A stretch of 52,994 nucleotides of DNA from Oligoflexales bacterium (lineage in GTDB: Bacteria; Bdellovibrionota_B; Oligoflexia; Oligoflexales; Bog-1112). The DNA lies in the NCBI GenBank assembly GCA_013215275.1, contig JABSRF010000004.1:1-52994 (forward strand). Direction: 5' to 3'. Under the pieces are notes generated by a model. The model saw only the letters and a list, made by a program, of their open reading frames with translations. It was not told where the DNA came from and did not search any database. The translations under genes were made by a program, and so were the position numbers. This document shows, one piece after another, positions 1-7,225 of the stretch; position 1 is the first letter of the stretch; every line of letters begins with the position of its first letter.

Positions 1-93
1 TTACCTAATGATTGGAGAGCTAACATAATTTCTAGACACAAGGATAATTTTTATCTCGCTTGAAAACCAAGCCATTGTTTAACAAGTTTCAAC

Positions 94-110
94 TGTCGGG
101 CTGCCCGACA
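94..110. promoter_or_regulatory. parS: candidate parS centromere site 1
   Basis: The palindrome TGTCGGGCTGCCCGACA is present here and once more, identically, inside parB (51162-51178). At this copy the symmetry extends to 11-bp arms either side of a central T (91-113). If the molecule is circular, the site lies about 260 bp upstream of parA. A perfect GC-rich palindrome present twice, both times beside parAB in an otherwise AT-rich molecule, is the expected form of a ParB-binding parS site. ParB binding itself is inferred. Confidence 0.55.
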
Positions 111-173
111 GTTGGACTAATTGGATAATGAAATCGACTTTTTTATTCTTTATGCAAGGTACATAAAAAATTC

Positions 174-187
174 TCTGCTATAATCCA
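174..187 (+). promoter_or_regulatory. extended -10 promoter for the HU gene
   Basis: The sequence TGCTATAAT (TGnTATAAT form) ends about 44 bp before the HU start codon. No good -35 box is visible at the usual spacing, which extended -10 promoters tolerate. Confidence 0.45.
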
Positions 188-227
188 ATACAGACAACGA
201 TTTCGGAACATCTAAAGAAGGTACAAA

Positions 228-509
228 ATGAACAAGTCAGAATTCACCGAACATCTCGCGGAACAAATGGAAACTACAAAAGCTGAAGCTGGCCGCTGGT
301 TGGATGCAATAATAGAAGGCATTCATACCGGCATCAAAACTGAAGAGGGCGTCAAGCTTGCTGGCCTGGGTTCGTTCATTCGAAGCAAACGTTCAGCCAG
401 AATGGGCCGCAATCCACAAACAGGTGAAGAAATTAAAATCCCTGCTAAATGGGTGCCTACTTTCAAAGCAGCAAGTCAGCTCAAAGAAGTTGTTCAACAG
501 AAGAAATAG
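228..509 (+). CDS. HU/IHF-family DNA-binding protein
   Basis: A 93-aa protein of normal HU length. Residues 61-73 read RNPQTGEEIKIPA, the classic HU/IHF arm signature, and the N-terminal half has the helical dimerisation pattern. HU bends DNA and compacts nucleoids, and on plasmids and phages it assists replication initiation and site-specific recombination. The ATG is preceded by AGAAGG at suitable spacing. Its place beside the partition locus and the tyrosine recombinase suggests a role in plasmid maintenance, but that is inference. The assignment to HU rather than IHF alpha or beta cannot be settled by eye. Confidence 0.93.
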   Translation: MNKSEFTEHLAEQMETTKAEAGRWLDAIIEGIHTGIKTEEGVKLAGLGSFIRSKRSARMGRNPQTGEEIKIPAKWVPTFKAASQLKEVVQQKK

Positions 510-533
510 GCAGCCAGCCGCTGGAGAAGCAAC

Positions 534-887
534 TTGGATGACACTACACGCGAAGCAGCTATTGACTATATTAAGTCTTGGGCTTCTTCATCCTCCAGAC
601 CAACTAGGAATGGTGAGCAAGTTCGAAAGTATATCGATCGGGCAGACGACCATGATATTTTGGTAGCCTGCGCTTTCGTTCGCCGCTTCAAAGGATTTCC
701 TCATGAGACTAAGTTTCATCTTATTGAAGAAAAACTTGATGAAGAAGACTTGAAGGTTGCACAAGAATTCTTGCAGGGCCAAGACGATACGGAAGCGGAA
801 CTGATAGCACTTGGTTTGGAAGCTGAACTGGGTAGACAACTAACACCTGCAGGCCGCAGTGAAACAGGCAACCACCTGAACGAATAA
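534..887 (+). CDS. hypothetical protein, TTG start
   Basis: A 117-aa acidic soluble protein with no membrane segment and no motif that I recognise. The start is a TTG at 534 with GGAGA six bases upstream, and no ATG gives a comparable N-terminus. It begins 24 bp after the HU stop in the same direction, so it is probably co-transcribed with HU. The C-terminal region (LIEEKLDEEDLKVAQEF) looks helical and charged. Confidence 0.6.
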   Translation: MDDTTREAAIDYIKSWASSSSRPTRNGEQVRKYIDRADDHDILVACAFVRRFKGFPHETKFHLIEEKLDEEDLKVAQEFLQGQDDTEAELIALGLEAELGRQLTPAGRSETGNHLNE

Positions 888-1206
888 TATCAACAACATA
901 CATCGAGCTTATGACAAATGTCATTACCTCCATATTTTAGAGGCTTAGAATGTATCTGACTTGTTATATACCTTTTTAGATATATATATCCCGACAGGTA
1001 TATCTCTTATCAAACATATATCTATCTGGATATATTTCTTGATGGGTATATTGGCGGCGAAAAAGACATATGTCTTTATGGAATGTTTTTAATTGCTTAG
1101 ATTTCAAACTACGACAACTATCGTAGTTACCGCCGAGGTTCAGACAAATGTCTTAAGCTCATAATTTCTACTATTTGGCTCTCATAAGTATCAGGAATGA
1201 TACGTA
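888..1206. repeat. palindrome-rich intergenic region between convergent genes
   Basis: This 319-bp gap contains no credible gene but many short palindromes: ATGACA-aa-TGTCAT (about 910-924), several GGTATAT/ATATCT half-sites (950-1050), AAAGACATATGTCTTT (1062-1077), AACTACGA-6-TCGTAGTT (107-bp further on, 1107-1128), AGACA-aa-TGTCT (about 1143-1155) and GTATCA-ggaa-TGATACGTATCA (1188-1209) running into the recombinase stop codon. Such clustering suits a recombination site for the adjacent tyrosine recombinase or a structured control region. Function is not proven. Confidence 0.5.
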
Positions 1207-1788
1207 TCAAATCTCATTCATAAAAGCCCGGTGAACATCATCTGCTTGCACTCCTAGGTAAGTGAGCGTTTGAAGCTGACTGGAGTGATTAAATGCCACC
1301 ATTAAGGTTGGAAGGTCTGTTTTAAACTGGGTGCGCTGCATGTACCCAAAAGTTTTCCTGAGACTATGGCTGCCAAAGCGCCCCTTTATAGAACATTCCT
1401 TTGCCCAAGCTTGCACCATGCGGTTAAGGTGACGCACGGTAATTGCATCGTGGCCACCTTTTCTTGATAAGAAAAGCGGAGCGTCATCTCTAGTTGAGCG
1501 CCTAGTTCCCAAGTACTTTTGCAGTGCATTATGGCTTGCTCTGTTTAGCGTTACCTGTCTGGCCTTACCAGTTTTCTTTTCCCGAATCACAAAATGCTCA
1601 CCTGGGCTTAGGTGCTTAACGTCTGAAAGTCTTATCCGAAGTAAGTCAGAAGCTCTCAGCGCCGTATTTATACCGATTGTGAAAATAGCGAGGTTTCTAG
1701 GCGAGTCTGTGAGAAGCCGTTTAATTGAGCTTACATGCTGGGGTAAACGTATAGGTTCAACTCTTGTGATGCGTCCTAGGTTGGCCAT
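1207..1788 (-). CDS. tyrosine recombinase, catalytic domain only
   Basis: A 193-aa protein that is essentially just the catalytic domain of the tyrosine recombinase/integrase family. All expected residues are visible: R45 (ALRAS), the beta-hairpin lysine near K72 (KKTGK), H141-x-x-R144 (HSLRK), H168 (FNHSS) and nucleophile Y177 (TLTYLG). The usual N-terminal core-binding domain is missing, so the protein is much shorter than lambda Int or XerC/D. Short enzymes of this kind are found on plasmids. Resolving multimers of a circular phage-plasmid is a likely role, with inversion or integration as alternatives. Palindromes directly follow its stop and direct repeats lie upstream. Confidence 0.9.
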   Translation of the reverse strand: MANLGRITRVEPIRLPQHVSSIKRLLTDSPRNLAIFTIGINTALRASDLLRIRLSDVKHLSPGEHFVIREKKTGKARQVTLNRASHNALQKYLGTRRSTRDDAPLFLSRKGGHDAITVRHLNRMVQAWAKECSIKGRFGSHSLRKTFGYMQRTQFKTDLPTLMVAFNHSSQLQTLTYLGVQADDVHRAFMNEI

Positions 1789-2119
1789 GATCGCTCCAAA
1801 GAAAGGGGCCGGTTTTAGTTAACTTTGCCATTATATATTATTGGTGGGTTACAAGCCAATGCCACCTTTTGTTTAAAAGGTACCATTCAAACAAGGATCT
1901 GCCAAAGCCATGTGTCGGATGTGTCGAGCATGTGTCAGAGTCTTTATCATTGTTATATTGGAAACTTAGGTTATGTGTCGATGTGTCGGGAGGAAAGGGG
2001 ATAACGTGTTATAATGTTACAAACGTGTTATAAGTAATAATCCAATGATATCAGCGTTTTACCAACATGTTATAATGTTATGGATTTTGAGGTGATGATT
2101 ACGATATATCGTTTACTCT
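1789..2119. other. repeat-bearing intergenic region upstream of the recombinase
   Basis: No gene is visible in this 331-bp gap. It holds a hairpin ACCTTTT-gttt-AAAAGGT (1864-1881), five TGTGTCG/A copies (1911, 1920, 1931, 1974, 1982) and three 17-bp AT-rich direct repeats (listed separately). It probably contains the recombinase promoter and binding sites for a plasmid protein. Confidence 0.5.
2003..2080 (+). repeat. three 17-bp direct repeats containing extended -10 boxes
   Basis: AACGTGTTATAATGTTA (2003-2019), AACGTGTTATAAGTAAT (2022-2038) and AACATGTTATAATGTTA (2064-2080) are direct repeats. Two of them contain TGTTATAAT, which matches the TGnTATAAT extended -10 element. They may be iterons or an operator array that overlaps promoters. 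Neither the bound protein nor the transcript is known. Confidence 0.6.
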
Positions 2120-2314
2120 TTAAAAACACCTCAGCACCCCATCTATTTTAACTATCCTTGACCCACCTGTTTTGTAACACCGAAGCAGTGAACGCTTATA
2201 CTGTGCTTCTTCTCCTTTGTTTATAGGCACTGAGCTTTCCCCTTTTTGCGAAACGCTACTACCTGCACATGAACTACAAAAAATGATAATAAGTGCTGCA
2301 AATAATTTTTTCAT
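2120..2314 (-). CDS. small predicted lipoprotein
   Basis: A 64-aa protein starting MKKLFAALIIIFCSSCAGS: a basic start, a hydrophobic stretch and a cysteine in a lipobox-like context, so a secreted lipoprotein is predicted. The mature peptide is about 48 residues, with two more cysteines near the C-terminus that could form a disulfide. I use the ATG at 2314. The ORF track start (TTG, 2326) adds four residues ahead of the basic N-terminus and is less convincing. The function is unknown; small plasmid lipoproteins can act in entry exclusion or lysis, but nothing here shows either. Confidence 0.55.
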   Translation of the reverse strand: MKKLFAALIIIFCSSCAGSSVSQKGESSVPINKGEEAQYKRSLLRCYKTGGSRIVKIDGVLRCF

Positions 2315-2326
2315 TATCTGGTCCAA

Positions 2327-2848
2327 ACTAACCCGTTACGCCCTCTTTAGGAGGGCTAACGAGAAGCAACTAACTTAGGAATTAAGAAGCAAATCATTAG
2401 GTGTGATCCAATGTTAGCAAATATGATGCAAGCCAGCTCCAGGCAAAGATTTCCTACCGCCTAAAATCTGAAAAACCCTCGTAAAACTCGGTCGTTTTTC
2501 CTTTGCTATAGTCCTTCTTTTCTTGGCAACTCCAAAGAAACCTCCCTCTAGGCTCTCAGGTCATTACGCCCCCAAAAAGTGATCAACTTCACCCCGAGGG
2601 TTTTTACCCATGTTTTTTCATACGAAAAATAAGGTCTTGACACGCTAGTTTGATCACAATCAATCGACAGGGGCACTCAGTTTGTCAAGTACTATTTTAC
2701 ATACGATTTTTCGGATATAAAAATAACTAACTTTTCTAGTTATCGTACGATTTTTCGTTGCTTAAAAATAGTTTAATTGACAGCGTTTTTTTATGTTCCT
2801 ACTCTGGATTTAGTTGCAAAGTTCAAAACAATTTCAAAGGAGTTTCGC
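2327..2848. other. intergenic region with left inverted-repeat arm and operator-like motifs
   Basis: About 520 bp precede the first J-cassette gene. The region holds the left arm of the 65-bp inverted repeat, TGATCA sites, and two CGATTTTTCG-type palindromic motifs (about 2704-2714 and 2747-2757) that look like operators upstream of the cassette. An open frame with a TTG start (2777) runs into the cassette gene, but the ribosome-binding site supports a later start. Confidence 0.45.
2593..2657 (+). repeat. left arm of 65-bp imperfect inverted repeat
   Basis: This arm reads as an outer block of 27 bases beginning CCCGAGGG, a 16-bp variable middle, and an inner block CTTGACACGCTAGTTTGATC plus AC. 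The same order is found in reverse complement at 4456-4520, with the outer and inner blocks identical and only the middle differing. The two arms bracket the three-gene cassette at 2849-4116. Confidence 0.85.
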
Positions 2849-3163
2849 ATGATGACAGACGCCGAGATAGCTAAGGGTATAGCTTCAAAAATCAAAGACT
2901 ATCAGGAAGAGATGTGGTTTTTGGGCACTGACATTCTATTTGAGAGGGATTTAGATTTAATGAATGAGGGTAAAGGAACTGCATTTAATCGAGAAGAAGG
3001 TGCCATATATCTTGCTCAAAACGAGTCTTTTTTTGAGGAGGAAGGTTACTCGTATTTCTTTATAGAGATCATTAAAGAGGCTAGAGAAAGAGGTTATGTA
3101 TGGATTTTCTTCGATCGGGATATTCAAACCAACTACATTAAGACAGGAGTTAGCAATGCATAA
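2849..3163 (+). CDS. hypothetical protein, first gene of J-domain cassette
   Basis: A 104-aa acidic protein (MMTDAEIAKGIASK...) that I do not recognise. The ORF track starts at a TTG at 2777, but AAGGAG at 2837-2842 sits six bases before the ATG at 2849, so that start is preferred. It contains aromatic-rich helical stretches and no membrane segment. Its stop overlaps the start of the J-domain gene by 8 bp, so the two are translationally coupled. It lies inside the inverted-repeat-bounded cassette. Confidence 0.65.
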   Translation: MMTDAEIAKGIASKIKDYQEEMWFLGTDILFERDLDLMNEGKGTAFNREEGAIYLAQNESFFEEEGYSYFFIEIIKEARERGYVWIFFDRDIQTNYIKTGVSNA

Positions 3164-3647
3164 GTACCAAGCAATGGACGTATTCGGAATCGACGAAAGC
3201 ATCGACAAAACAAGTCTAAAAGGGCTCTACCTTTCGTTAATCAAAAAGTATCACCCAGACGTTAACGCCTCGGGCCTTCACATGACACAGTTGATTAACC
3301 AAGCGTATGACGTGCTTAAAGACTTGGATTTTATCGACAGGGAAGGCAAAGCAAGCAATCTTGATTTATCAGAAGAACTTGAAAAAGCTATCAATCTAGC
3401 TTGTCAGCTTGTAGGGGTTGAAATCGAACTATGTGGTACATGGCTGTGGGTTCGAGGTGATACGAAGCAACATAAGGAAGCTTTAAAGGAAGGAGGTTTT
3501 ACATTCCATAGTAAAAAAGTTTGCTGGTACTGGACCAAGGCACCACGGAAAAGGAGGTACAACAAGCAGTTAGAAATGGATGATATTAGGGCTAAATATG
3601 GTTCTAAAGGGTTTAAGTCTGATCAACATCAATATTTAGGAGTTTAA
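3156..3647 (+). CDS. J-domain (DnaJ-like) protein with C-terminal plasmid-type domain
   Basis: A 163-aa protein. Residues 1-60 form a J domain with the diagnostic HPD triad at 33-35 (KKYHPDVN), which stimulates DnaK ATPase. The C-terminal part (GTWLWVRGDTKQHKEALKEGGFTFHSKKVCWYW) resembles a module found in plasmid-borne J proteins. The glycine/phenylalanine and zinc regions of DnaJ are absent. The start at 3156 has AGGAG six bases upstream; the track start at 3096 lies inside the previous gene. J proteins can remodel replication initiators, as DnaJ/DnaK do for P1 RepA, so a replication role is plausible but unproven. Confidence 0.85.
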   Translation: MHKYQAMDVFGIDESIDKTSLKGLYLSLIKKYHPDVNASGLHMTQLINQAYDVLKDLDFIDREGKASNLDLSEELEKAINLACQLVGVEIELCGTWLWVRGDTKQHKEALKEGGFTFHSKKVCWYWTKAPRKRRYNKQLEMDDIRAKYGSKGFKSDQHQYLGV

Positions 3648-3648
3648 A

Positions 3649-4116
3649 ATGGATCTACTAGAACGCTTAGACAAGATTGCATACAAAAAATCTCAACCCT
3701 TCTGCTACTCCTGTTATGTCAGGGTTAAAGGCTCTCACTGTAGGCTTTGTGGTTCAGACGATCTAATGCGAGAAGACAAAAATGGTCTTGATTGGGGGAT
3801 CGATCATATTATCGAGACTATATTGGATGATGAGCCCGTAGAGCACGCATGTATCACTGATAGCTACGATTTAATGCTAGATGAATGCTACCCAGAGGTG
3901 CAAATGGGATACAATACCTGGACACCTTCAGACCTTCTAAAAAACATGTCACCGGGAGACTATGAATATGGCAAAGGGGAACACTTAGACCATCTCATAG
4001 AAAGCGAACAAGTCATTGAAATCAACGGTAACTACTACTGGGAAGCTGAAATAAGTGAACTAGTAGAAGGTCTTGAAAATGAATTAGAGGAAGAGAATGG
4101 TGATTCAGCGGCTTAA
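3649..4116 (+). CDS. conserved plasmid-type hypothetical with zinc-ribbon-like N-terminus
   Basis: A 155-aa acidic protein. The N-terminal region has paired cysteines (CYSCYVR...CRLCGS, two CxxC pairs about 10 residues apart), consistent with one zinc ribbon. The rest (DHIIETILDDEPVEHACITDSYDLML...) resembles conserved hypotheticals of mobile plasmids, but I cannot name the family with certainty. It begins one base after the J-protein stop with a GGAG site and is the last cassette gene before a strong terminator. A 10-bp inverted repeat (4101-4110/4134-4143) spans its stop codon. Confidence 0.75.
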   Translation: MDLLERLDKIAYKKSQPFCYSCYVRVKGSHCRLCGSDDLMREDKNGLDWGIDHIIETILDDEPVEHACITDSYDLMLDECYPEVQMGYNTWTPSDLLKNMSPGDYEYGKGEHLDHLIESEQVIEINGNYYWEAEISELVEGLENELEEENGDSAA

Positions 4117-4176
4117 GTTTGAGCGCCTACGCTCGCTGAATCATCTATAAACTAACAACCCCATACTTAATTGTCT

Positions 4177-4201
4177 AGCCCGCCTTTGAGCGGGCTTTTT
4201 T
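4177..4201 (+). terminator. Rho-independent terminator after J-domain cassette
   Basis: AGCCCGC and GCGGGCT form a perfect 7-bp stem with a 6-base loop, followed by six T residues on the plus strand. It ends the 2849-4116 operon. Confidence 0.9.
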
Positions 4202-4455
4202 AGTTTCAGCCTCGCCAGCACCACCGGACTTTTTTACCGCCCGTTATCACAAAAATAATTCCATTTTTTCTTTTTTTCCTTAAATCCATTTTTAATAATC
4301 TCGCCTCTTATATGCTCTATTTTTGGGCTATTATTGGGTTTTAGGTCGTGACCGCCGAAACCGTTTGCGACATTTAGTTTTTAACATTTTTTTGTGATAC
4401 TAAATTTCGTTATGTCGTTTTTTCTTGACAAAAAACGTGATCATTTGAGGCCCTG

Positions 4456-4520
4456 GTGATCAAACTAGCGTGTCAAGTGCTAATTTTTTGTTCGAAAAAA
4501 CATGGGTAAAAACCCTCGGG
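4456..4520 (-). repeat. right arm of 65-bp imperfect inverted repeat
   Basis: Reverse complement of 2593-2657: the inner 22-bp and outer 27-bp blocks match exactly and the 16-bp middle has diverged. Together the arms enclose about 1.8 kb holding three co-directional genes and their terminator. Confidence 0.85.
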
Positions 4521-4642
4521 TTCAACTGAGGTAACACCCCCATATCGCCGAACGGCGAAAGCTCTGAGACTCGATTTAACCCATGTCGCCGAGGGTTCCG
4601 GGTACTATAGCCCATCCAAAAACCTTCGGGTCTATGCGGTTT

Positions 4643-4670
4643 TCATTGGTTCAGCGGGCCGAACCAATGA
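4643..4670. repeat. perfect hairpin, 10-bp stem
   Basis: TCATTGGTTC and GAACCAATGA are perfect inverse complements around an 8-base GC-rich loop. No T-run follows on either strand, so it does not look like an intrinsic terminator. Confidence 0.6.
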
Positions 4671-4796
4671 GAGCAATTTTAAGCCATTGGCCAGTGGGGA
4701 AAATTGTGTACAGACCTCTTAGGGGTGTGATTCGGGGCGGTCGTGTGTGAGGGCTTAGAAGGGTTTTTTTAGGGCTTCGCTCCTATTTTGAGTACC

Positions 4797-5345
4797 TTAA
4801 CAAGCCTCTCCAGCCTTCTTCCTAAGCAAGCGCTTTTTCAGTTCCTGCTTTAAGGTACATTCATCATTGTAACTTCCCTCGATACAATGATGCCAATCTC
4901 GACCAATAAGCAATTCAACTACTTCTATTTTGTCGTTAGCCATATATACCCGTAGAGCAAAATAGCCGGGAAAGCGGGAATAGTAATCATATGATCTTGA
5001 GTTTTTGTTTCTTAGGCAATCTTTCTCTGGCCCATCATCTTCACTTAAGGTGTGATGAAATCGATCGTGCCTTTTTAGAGTGAAATTCCTAAGAGTTAAT
5101 TCTGCATCAAGAATATCGGTATCAATATCTTCATTAGTCTTAGATTTCTCTGCATAACATGTGAATTCGAACTCCTCATTTATCCCTAAAAAGCTGCCCT
5201 CGTTATCTGGGTAAAGTTTTTCACATACCCTCCCCAAGATAATTTCTTTCCCTGATACAACCTCGGTTCCACACCTGTTGTTGCAAGTAGCTGTATAGGT
5301 GCCATCATCATTCATTTCTAGTTTCGTTAAGTTCTCAATTCCCAT
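4797..5345 (-). CDS. hypothetical protein at the end of the late operon
   Basis: A 182-aa acidic protein with several cysteines (TCNNRCG, VCEKL, DECTLK) and a basic C-terminus (KKRLLRKKAGEAC). No family is recognised. I take the ATG at 5345, which has AAGG about 8 bases upstream. The track start at 5351 is a TTG two codons earlier. It is the last gene of the late operon and starts just past the endolysin stop, so a role in lysis or host interaction is possible; no membrane segment or signal peptide is seen. Confidence 0.6.
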   Translation of the reverse strand: MGIENLTKLEMNDDGTYTATCNNRCGTEVVSGKEIILGRVCEKLYPDNEGSFLGINEEFEFTCYAEKSKTNEDIDTDILDAELTLRNFTLKRHDRFHHTLSEDDGPEKDCLRNKNSRSYDYYSRFPGYFALRVYMANDKIEVVELLIGRDWHHCIEGSYNDECTLKQELKKRLLRKKAGEAC

Positions 5346-5347
5346 TT

Positions 5348-5737
5348 TCAAATCCTTCTATAACCTAATAATTTTTCTTTGCTGTACTTCAAAATCTGCA
5401 CCTTTCCCTTTTGGTTCCCGCCTAAGCAGTAAATCCCGTTCTTATCTTCTCGAATGTAAATACTCACATGCCCGCGCCAGTCAGTAGGCGCAACCCTCCA
5501 AAAGACGACAATATCCCCGATTGCTGGTTCATCCACAGGTCCGCCTATCTTTAGATAAGATCGGGCAACTTGCGGTTTTGGTGGTAACTCATAACCAAGC
5601 TTTGCAAGCAATGATCCGACAAAAACCCCGCACCAATTGGAGTTTAGAGGTATGACTACATCACATTGATTGGCAAAGTCGGGGTTGTAGGTGGAGCCAT
5701 AGGCAGCTAGGGCAAGCATGAGGACTTGATTACTCAT
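5348..5737 (-). CDS. TIGR02594-type cell-wall hydrolase (endolysin candidate)
   Basis: A 129-aa protein resembling the TIGR02594 family of NlpC/P60-CHAP-like hydrolases: NSNWCGVFVGSLL supplies the likely catalytic cysteine (C36), GDIVVFWR follows, then GHVSIY the histidine (H90) and LGGNQ the family motif. These enzymes cleave peptidoglycan peptides and are common phage lysis or tail-associated enzymes. There is no signal peptide, so a holin would be needed for export. The ATG at 5737 overlaps the preceding fibre gene by 8 bp. Confidence 0.8.
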   Translation of the reverse strand: MSNQVLMLALAAYGSTYNPDFANQCDVVIPLNSNWCGVFVGSLLAKLGYELPPKPQVARSYLKIGGPVDEPAIGDIVVFWRVAPTDWRGHVSIYIREDKNGIYCLGGNQKGKVQILKYSKEKLLGYRRI

Positions 5738-6398
5738 TAGCCCAACCAATTATGCGAATGGTCACTTTGTGCGGGAAAGTTCCTTCAGCCGGACCATATT
5801 GATAAAGTTTAATAGTGTTACCATCGAGTTTGCACCAAGCGTTAAACCCTTTATGAATTGGGGTTAGCTGTTCTTTCAACTCGATTGTTCTTAGGTAGTC
5901 CCAGTTTCTAGGTGATGGTCCTAATCTGCATTTAAAATCGTACTCCATGTACTGCTTTCCATGGGTATCGCTTACCATGCAGATATAGATTTTACCGCTA
6001 CAAGACTCTGACTCTGAAACTAAAGTAACCTCCCCTGGTTCATGGAAAGTATGGTTAATAACTTTCATGGAAAGATTGTCATATAGAGCTTCGTTTTTGC
6101 TTTCCAAACCTTGAATTGCCTTGTTGATTTCACTTAGATCATTGCTTATCAGAAACCCTGATGTGTCGGGTATTTCATCTTTTGTAGCGTACGTTTTTGC
6201 TGCATCCGAAGCAGTTTGCATATCACTGATAGCTTCCTGCGTTGCATAAGTGCTTGCTGCATCCTTACTCTTTAAAAATTCTGATAAGTCAGTACGAACA
6301 ACTTGACTGTCCTCAAGGCTTTGAACTCTGGCAGCTAGTTTTCTAATATCCCCTCTTAAATCTAGGAGGCTAATTTCTGGTGGATTATTCTCGTTCTT
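5730..6398 (-). CDS. putative tail fibre / receptor-binding protein
   Basis: About 222 aa from the ATG at 6398 (AGAGGA just upstream; the track start at 6440 lies deep in the preceding gene). The N-terminal half is predicted coiled coil with alanine-rich repeats of the AASTYATQEAIS / AAKTYATKDEI type, as in trimeric fibre shafts. The C-terminal half is beta-rich with several aromatic residues and could be the receptor-binding tip. It lies between the fibre base gene and the endolysin, where host-range genes usually sit. The assignment is from position and composition, not a recognised family. Confidence 0.6.
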   Translation of the reverse strand, partial: KNENNPPEISLLDLRGDIRKLAARVQSLEDSQVVRTDLSEFLKSKDAASTYATQEAISDMQTASDAAKTYATKDEIPDTSGFLISNDLSEINKAIQGLESKNEALYDNLSMKVINHTFHEPGEVTLVSESESCSGKIYICMVSDTHGKQYMEYDFKCRLGPSPRNWDYLRTIELKEQLTPIHKGFNAWCKLDGNTIKLYQYGPAEGTFPHKVTIRIIGWANE

Positions 6399-6726
6399 CA
6401 TAAGTTCCTCTTCTATTATTTTTCCATTCTTCACTATCACCCATTCGACCTATTGAATCGATGTCGTAAATATAGTTTTTCATTAGCTCTGCTACTGATT
6501 TTGTGACTAAGGAGTTAATTGCTAATGCCAACTGGTTTTGTTTCTTATGATCTAATTCGATCTTCTGGCTTTCAATAAAGCTGCATAATTCCTCCTGTAC
6601 TCCGTTAAGGAACTGAGCGTTAATTTGGGTTCCTTTGCTGTCGTTATCCTCTGAATACGGATCACCGTCTGAAAACATACGTTTGCCATCGATAATGACC
6701 GTATCTTCTGATTCGATTCTATTCAT
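6385..6726 (-). CDS. tail fibre N-terminal / baseplate-attachment protein
   Basis: A 113-aa protein. The segment DGKRMFSDGDPYSEDNDSKGTQINAQFLNGVQEELCSFIESQKIELDHKKQNQLALAI matches the N-terminal pattern of phage tail fibres that contain GT..NA.FLN.VQEEL followed by NQL..AI. It is short, as if the fibre were split over two genes, this one attaching to the baseplate and the next forming shaft and tip. It starts with ATGAATAG, overlapping the gp48-like stop by 8 bp. Confidence 0.65.
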   Translation of the reverse strand: MNRIESEDTVIIDGKRMFSDGDPYSEDNDSKGTQINAQFLNGVQEELCSFIESQKIELDHKKQNQLALAINSLVTKSVAELMKNYIYDIDSIGRMGDSEEWKNNRRGTYEERE

Positions 6727-7225
6727 AGTATCTTGCCTCTACTTCTGCGTGTCTGATCTCACGACACCGATTAATAACTTCGTTGTTTCTCTTATATGTG
6801 CAAAGACTAGCCCCACACCTAAGACCGGATCTAAGTTTTTTAACCTTGTTGATTCCATAAACATGGATTTTAAGGTCTTCTGGGTAAGCTTCTATACTTA
6901 GCTGCTCACCAGCTTTGAGGTACGCCCTTAGCTGCGTCTCCAGGTATTCAAGGCTTTGGCCACCTTGGGCTGTTAGTCTGGCAATAATCTGTTGATTCAA
7001 TCCCTTATGATTGTTTGGATCGTAAGGAATCTGGAAAAACTTGCACCATGCTTGGAGGGTTGCATCAAATTTGCCTGGAGTTTCCTTGAATAGCTTTTCA
7101 ATCAAGGCTTTTGAATCATCAAACACAAGGGAGACTTGTTTTATTAGCTTGTGAAAAGGTTCATTCTCAGAGCTAAATGCCTGACCAGGGGGTAAAAGCT
7201 GTTTCATTACATCGTACTGGCTCAT
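6719..7225 (-). CDS. Mu gp48-like baseplate protein (DUF2313)
   Basis: A 168-aa protein of the DUF2313/YmfQ family: MSQYDVMKQLLPPGQAF at the N-terminus, then LQAWCKFFQIPYDP and a glycine-rich QGGQSLEYL. In Mu-like phages it follows the gp47/J-like baseplate wedge and links wedge to fibres. The order gp47-gp48-fibre is kept here and the start overlaps the gp47 stop by 4 bp. Confidence 0.85.
   Translation of the reverse strand: MSQYDVMKQLLPPGQAFSSENEPFHKLIKQVSLVFDDSKALIEKLFKETPGKFDATLQAWCKFFQIPYDPNNHKGLNQQIIARLTAQGGQSLEYLETQLRAYLKAGEQLSIEAYPEDLKIHVYGINKVKKLRSGLRCGASLCTYKRNNEVINRCREIRHAEVEARYYE

Larger units (their letters stand above)
4117..4796. other. long structured non-coding region
   Basis: No gene is visible in 680 bp. 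The region contains a terminator (4177-4201), TGATCA sites, the right inverted-repeat arm, a hairpin TCGCCG-aa-CGGCGA (4545-4558) and a perfect 10-bp stem TCATTGGTTC/GAACCAATGA (4643-4670). The density of stems would suit a replication or transfer origin, or transcriptional insulation between the J cassette and the convergent late operon. No evidence selects among these. Confidence 0.45.

Noticed and set aside
721-933. Minus-strand ORF over the hypothetical gene and palindromic region
   Set aside because: It is antisense to a gene with a good ribosome-binding site. Its MTFVI start comes only from the shared 21-bp repeat.
2637-2665. TTGACA in the left inverted-repeat arm as a -35 promoter box
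   Set aside because: No acceptable -10 box lies 16-18 bases downstream, and the same block is preserved in the opposite arm, pointing to a protein site instead.
2777-2848. Longer TTG-initiated version of the first J-cassette gene
   Set aside because: The strong AAGGAG is placed for the ATG at 2849, and the extra 24 residues lack a ribosome-binding site.
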